Of a DNA stretch of 64,000 nucleotides, positions 62,967 to 64,000 are shown one piece after another. The notes below the pieces were generated by a model that saw only the letters and a program-made list of their open reading frames with translations, was not told where the DNA came from and did no database searches. How positions within the stretch are numbered: the first letter of the stretch is position 1; every line of letters starts with the position of its first letter. The position numbers and the translations under genes were made by a program. The DNA comes from Kocuria sp. TGY1127_2 (GTDB lineage Bacteria > Actinomycetota > Actinomycetes > Actinomycetales > Micrococcaceae): contig NZ_AP022834.1 in NCBI RefSeq assembly GCF_013394385.1, positions 434,001 to 498,000 on the forward strand, in the 5' to 3' direction.

Positions 62967-64000
62967 GCACGCACAACGAATTGAGGCGACCCCCGGAACC
63001 CTGGGTCCCGACGCCGAGCGGCATGTCCTGGTCATTGGCGGAGGGATAGCCGGCTTGTCCGCCGCGACGGGCTTGGCCGAAAGAGGCATCCACGTCACTG
63101 TGGCCGAGCCGCAGCTCCAGCTCGGCGGTCGCGTGAGGTCGTGGACTGTCGAGGGGGCCTCGGGCACGGTCACCATGAGCCGGGGCTTCCACGCGTTCTT
63201 CCGGCAGTACTACAACTTGCGTTCCCTCTTGGAACGGATACCGTCCAAGAGCCCGAGTCCGTTGCGTGCCGTTCCCGACTACCCTCTGCGTTCCTCGGAC
63301 GGACTGGCCGATTCCTTCGCGAAGATCCCCCGCACTCCTCCCTGGAGTTTCATCGGATTCGTGGTGCAGAGTCCGAGCTTTCGCGCCCGAGATCTGCTCG
63401 GGGTGGATCTGGACGCCGCTCTGTCACTTCTGGACGTCGATTTCCCGGAAACCTACCGTCAACATGATGGCCAGAGCGCCCAGGATTTCCTGGACCGCCT
63501 GGGCTTTCCTGAGCGAGCCCGTCATCTTGCCCTAGAAGTCTTTGCGCGCAGTTTCTTCGCCAAGCCCACGGAATTCGCGGCGGGGGAAATGCTGGCCATG
63601 TTCCACACCTATTTCCTGGGATCATCCGAAGGGCTGCTTTTCGACACGGCTTCCGACGATTTCGATACGGCACTCTGGTCACCGCTGCGGGATTATTTGT
63701 CCGGGCTGGGCGTTCAATGGCGCGGGACCAGCGTCGAATCCTTGGACATGAAGTCCCAGGGGGCGAGGGCTCTGATGGGCGACGGTACGAGCGAGGACTA
63801 CGACGCCGTCGTGCTCGCGGCAGGCCCTGCCGCGACGCGTCGCTTGGGCACGGAGACCACGGGGATCGATGCCCCTCAATGGTTCGATCGGATGCGCGGT
63901 ATTCGACAGGCGCCGCCCTTTGCCGTGTGGAGGTTATGGCTGGACCGGCCGGTCGGGTCGAATCGTCCCGCGTTCCTCGGAACGACCGGGTTCGGGCCGC
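62944..64000 (+). CDS. crtU: Isorenieratene synthase-like CrtU, partial
   Basis: The first 352 residues of a carotenoid FAD-dependent enzyme that stays open to the right edge of the window. The dinucleotide motif is VLVIGGGIAGLSAATGLAERG near residue 28, then LGGRVRSW. SRGFHAFFRQYYNLRSLLER and HLALEVFARSFFAKP are signatures of beta-carotene desaturase/methyltransferase. It should turn beta-carotene into beta-isorenieratene and isorenieratene. It overlaps crtYd by 23 bases, and AGAGGAAG precedes the ATG. Confidence 0.85.
   Translation, partial: MTPTIRDKHAQRIEATPGTLGPDAERHVLVIGGGIAGLSAATGLAERGIHVTVAEPQLQLGGRVRSWTVEGASGTVTMSRGFHAFFRQYYNLRSLLERIPSKSPSPLRAVPDYPLRSSDGLADSFAKIPRTPPWSFIGFVVQSPSFRARDLLGVDLDAALSLLDVDFPETYRQHDGQSAQDFLDRLGFPERARHLALEVFARSFFAKPTEFAAGEMLAMFHTYFLGSSEGLLFDTASDDFDTALWSPLRDYLSGLGVQWRGTSVESLDMKSQGARALMGDGTSEDYDAVVLAAGPAATRRLGTETTGIDAPQWFDRMRGIRQAPPFAVWRLWLDRPVGSNRPAFLGTTGFGP

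Noticed and set aside
1-64000. CRISPR arrays, prophage, transposons or integrases
   Set aside because: No regularly spaced repeats, no transposase, integrase or phage genes were seen anywhere in the window.

Overview
The window is chromosomal DNA from a high-GC actinobacterium, most likely a Micrococcales member. Brevibacteriaceae or Micrococcaceae fit best, but the genus cannot be fixed from sequence alone. The reasons are codon usage, the purS-purQ-purL order, a small SRP RNA next to dnaX, LGFP cell-wall repeats, split CrtYc/CrtYd lycopene cyclases with an isorenieratene-synthase-type CrtU, and many genes whose start codon sits 7-8 bases after a -10 box (leaderless mRNAs). No insertion sequence, prophage or CRISPR array was seen.

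Layout. 1-6.6 kb: pyridoxine kinase, queuosine-precursor transporter, metallo-hydrolase, amino-acid permease, secreted GH25 lysozyme and a thioesterase. 6.6-13.1 kb: a BglF-type EIIBCA PTS permease behind a LicT/BglG-type antitermination leader, a P-type ATPase and an unidentified membrane protein. 13.1-16.5 kb: purSQL. 16.6-26.4 kb: an accessory catabolic island with a decayed reductase at its left edge. It holds an NTF2-flavin reductase fusion, NCS1 permease, isochorismatase-fold amidase, GntR/FCD regulator, two AA_synth-family paralogues, alpha/beta hydrolase, aldehyde dehydrogenase, 4-OT tautomerase and luciferase-like monooxygenase. 26.5-30.5 kb: glucose dehydrogenase-GH15 operon and small conserved genes. 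30.7-39.1 kb: polysaccharide deacetylase lipoprotein, lysC, recR, dnaX, SRP RNA and tRNA-Ser. 39.1-52.9 kb: acetyltransferases, a NiaP-like transporter, a HerA-like ATPase, BrnQ, an acyl-CoA ligase, RpiB-like isomerase and an SDR-TspO fusion. 53.0-64 kb: carotenoid genes crtB-crtI and crtYc-crtYd-crtU, separated by a galactose (Leloir) locus.

How the genes work together. The catabolic island has the same enzyme classes as the Rut pyrimidine pathway and the pyridine ring-cleavage pathway: uptake, flavin-dependent ring oxygenation, amide hydrolysis, aldehyde oxidation. It also has AA_synth proteins of unknown role, and its substrate is unknown; it is the best candidate here for an undescribed system. 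The galactose locus is a divergent pair of operons (deoR-galT-galK and symporter-small protein-galM) around a dyad that is a likely operator; galE is absent from the window. The carotenoid genes would make phytoene, lycopene, beta-carotene and aromatic carotenoids; crtE is not in the window and crtU runs off the right end.
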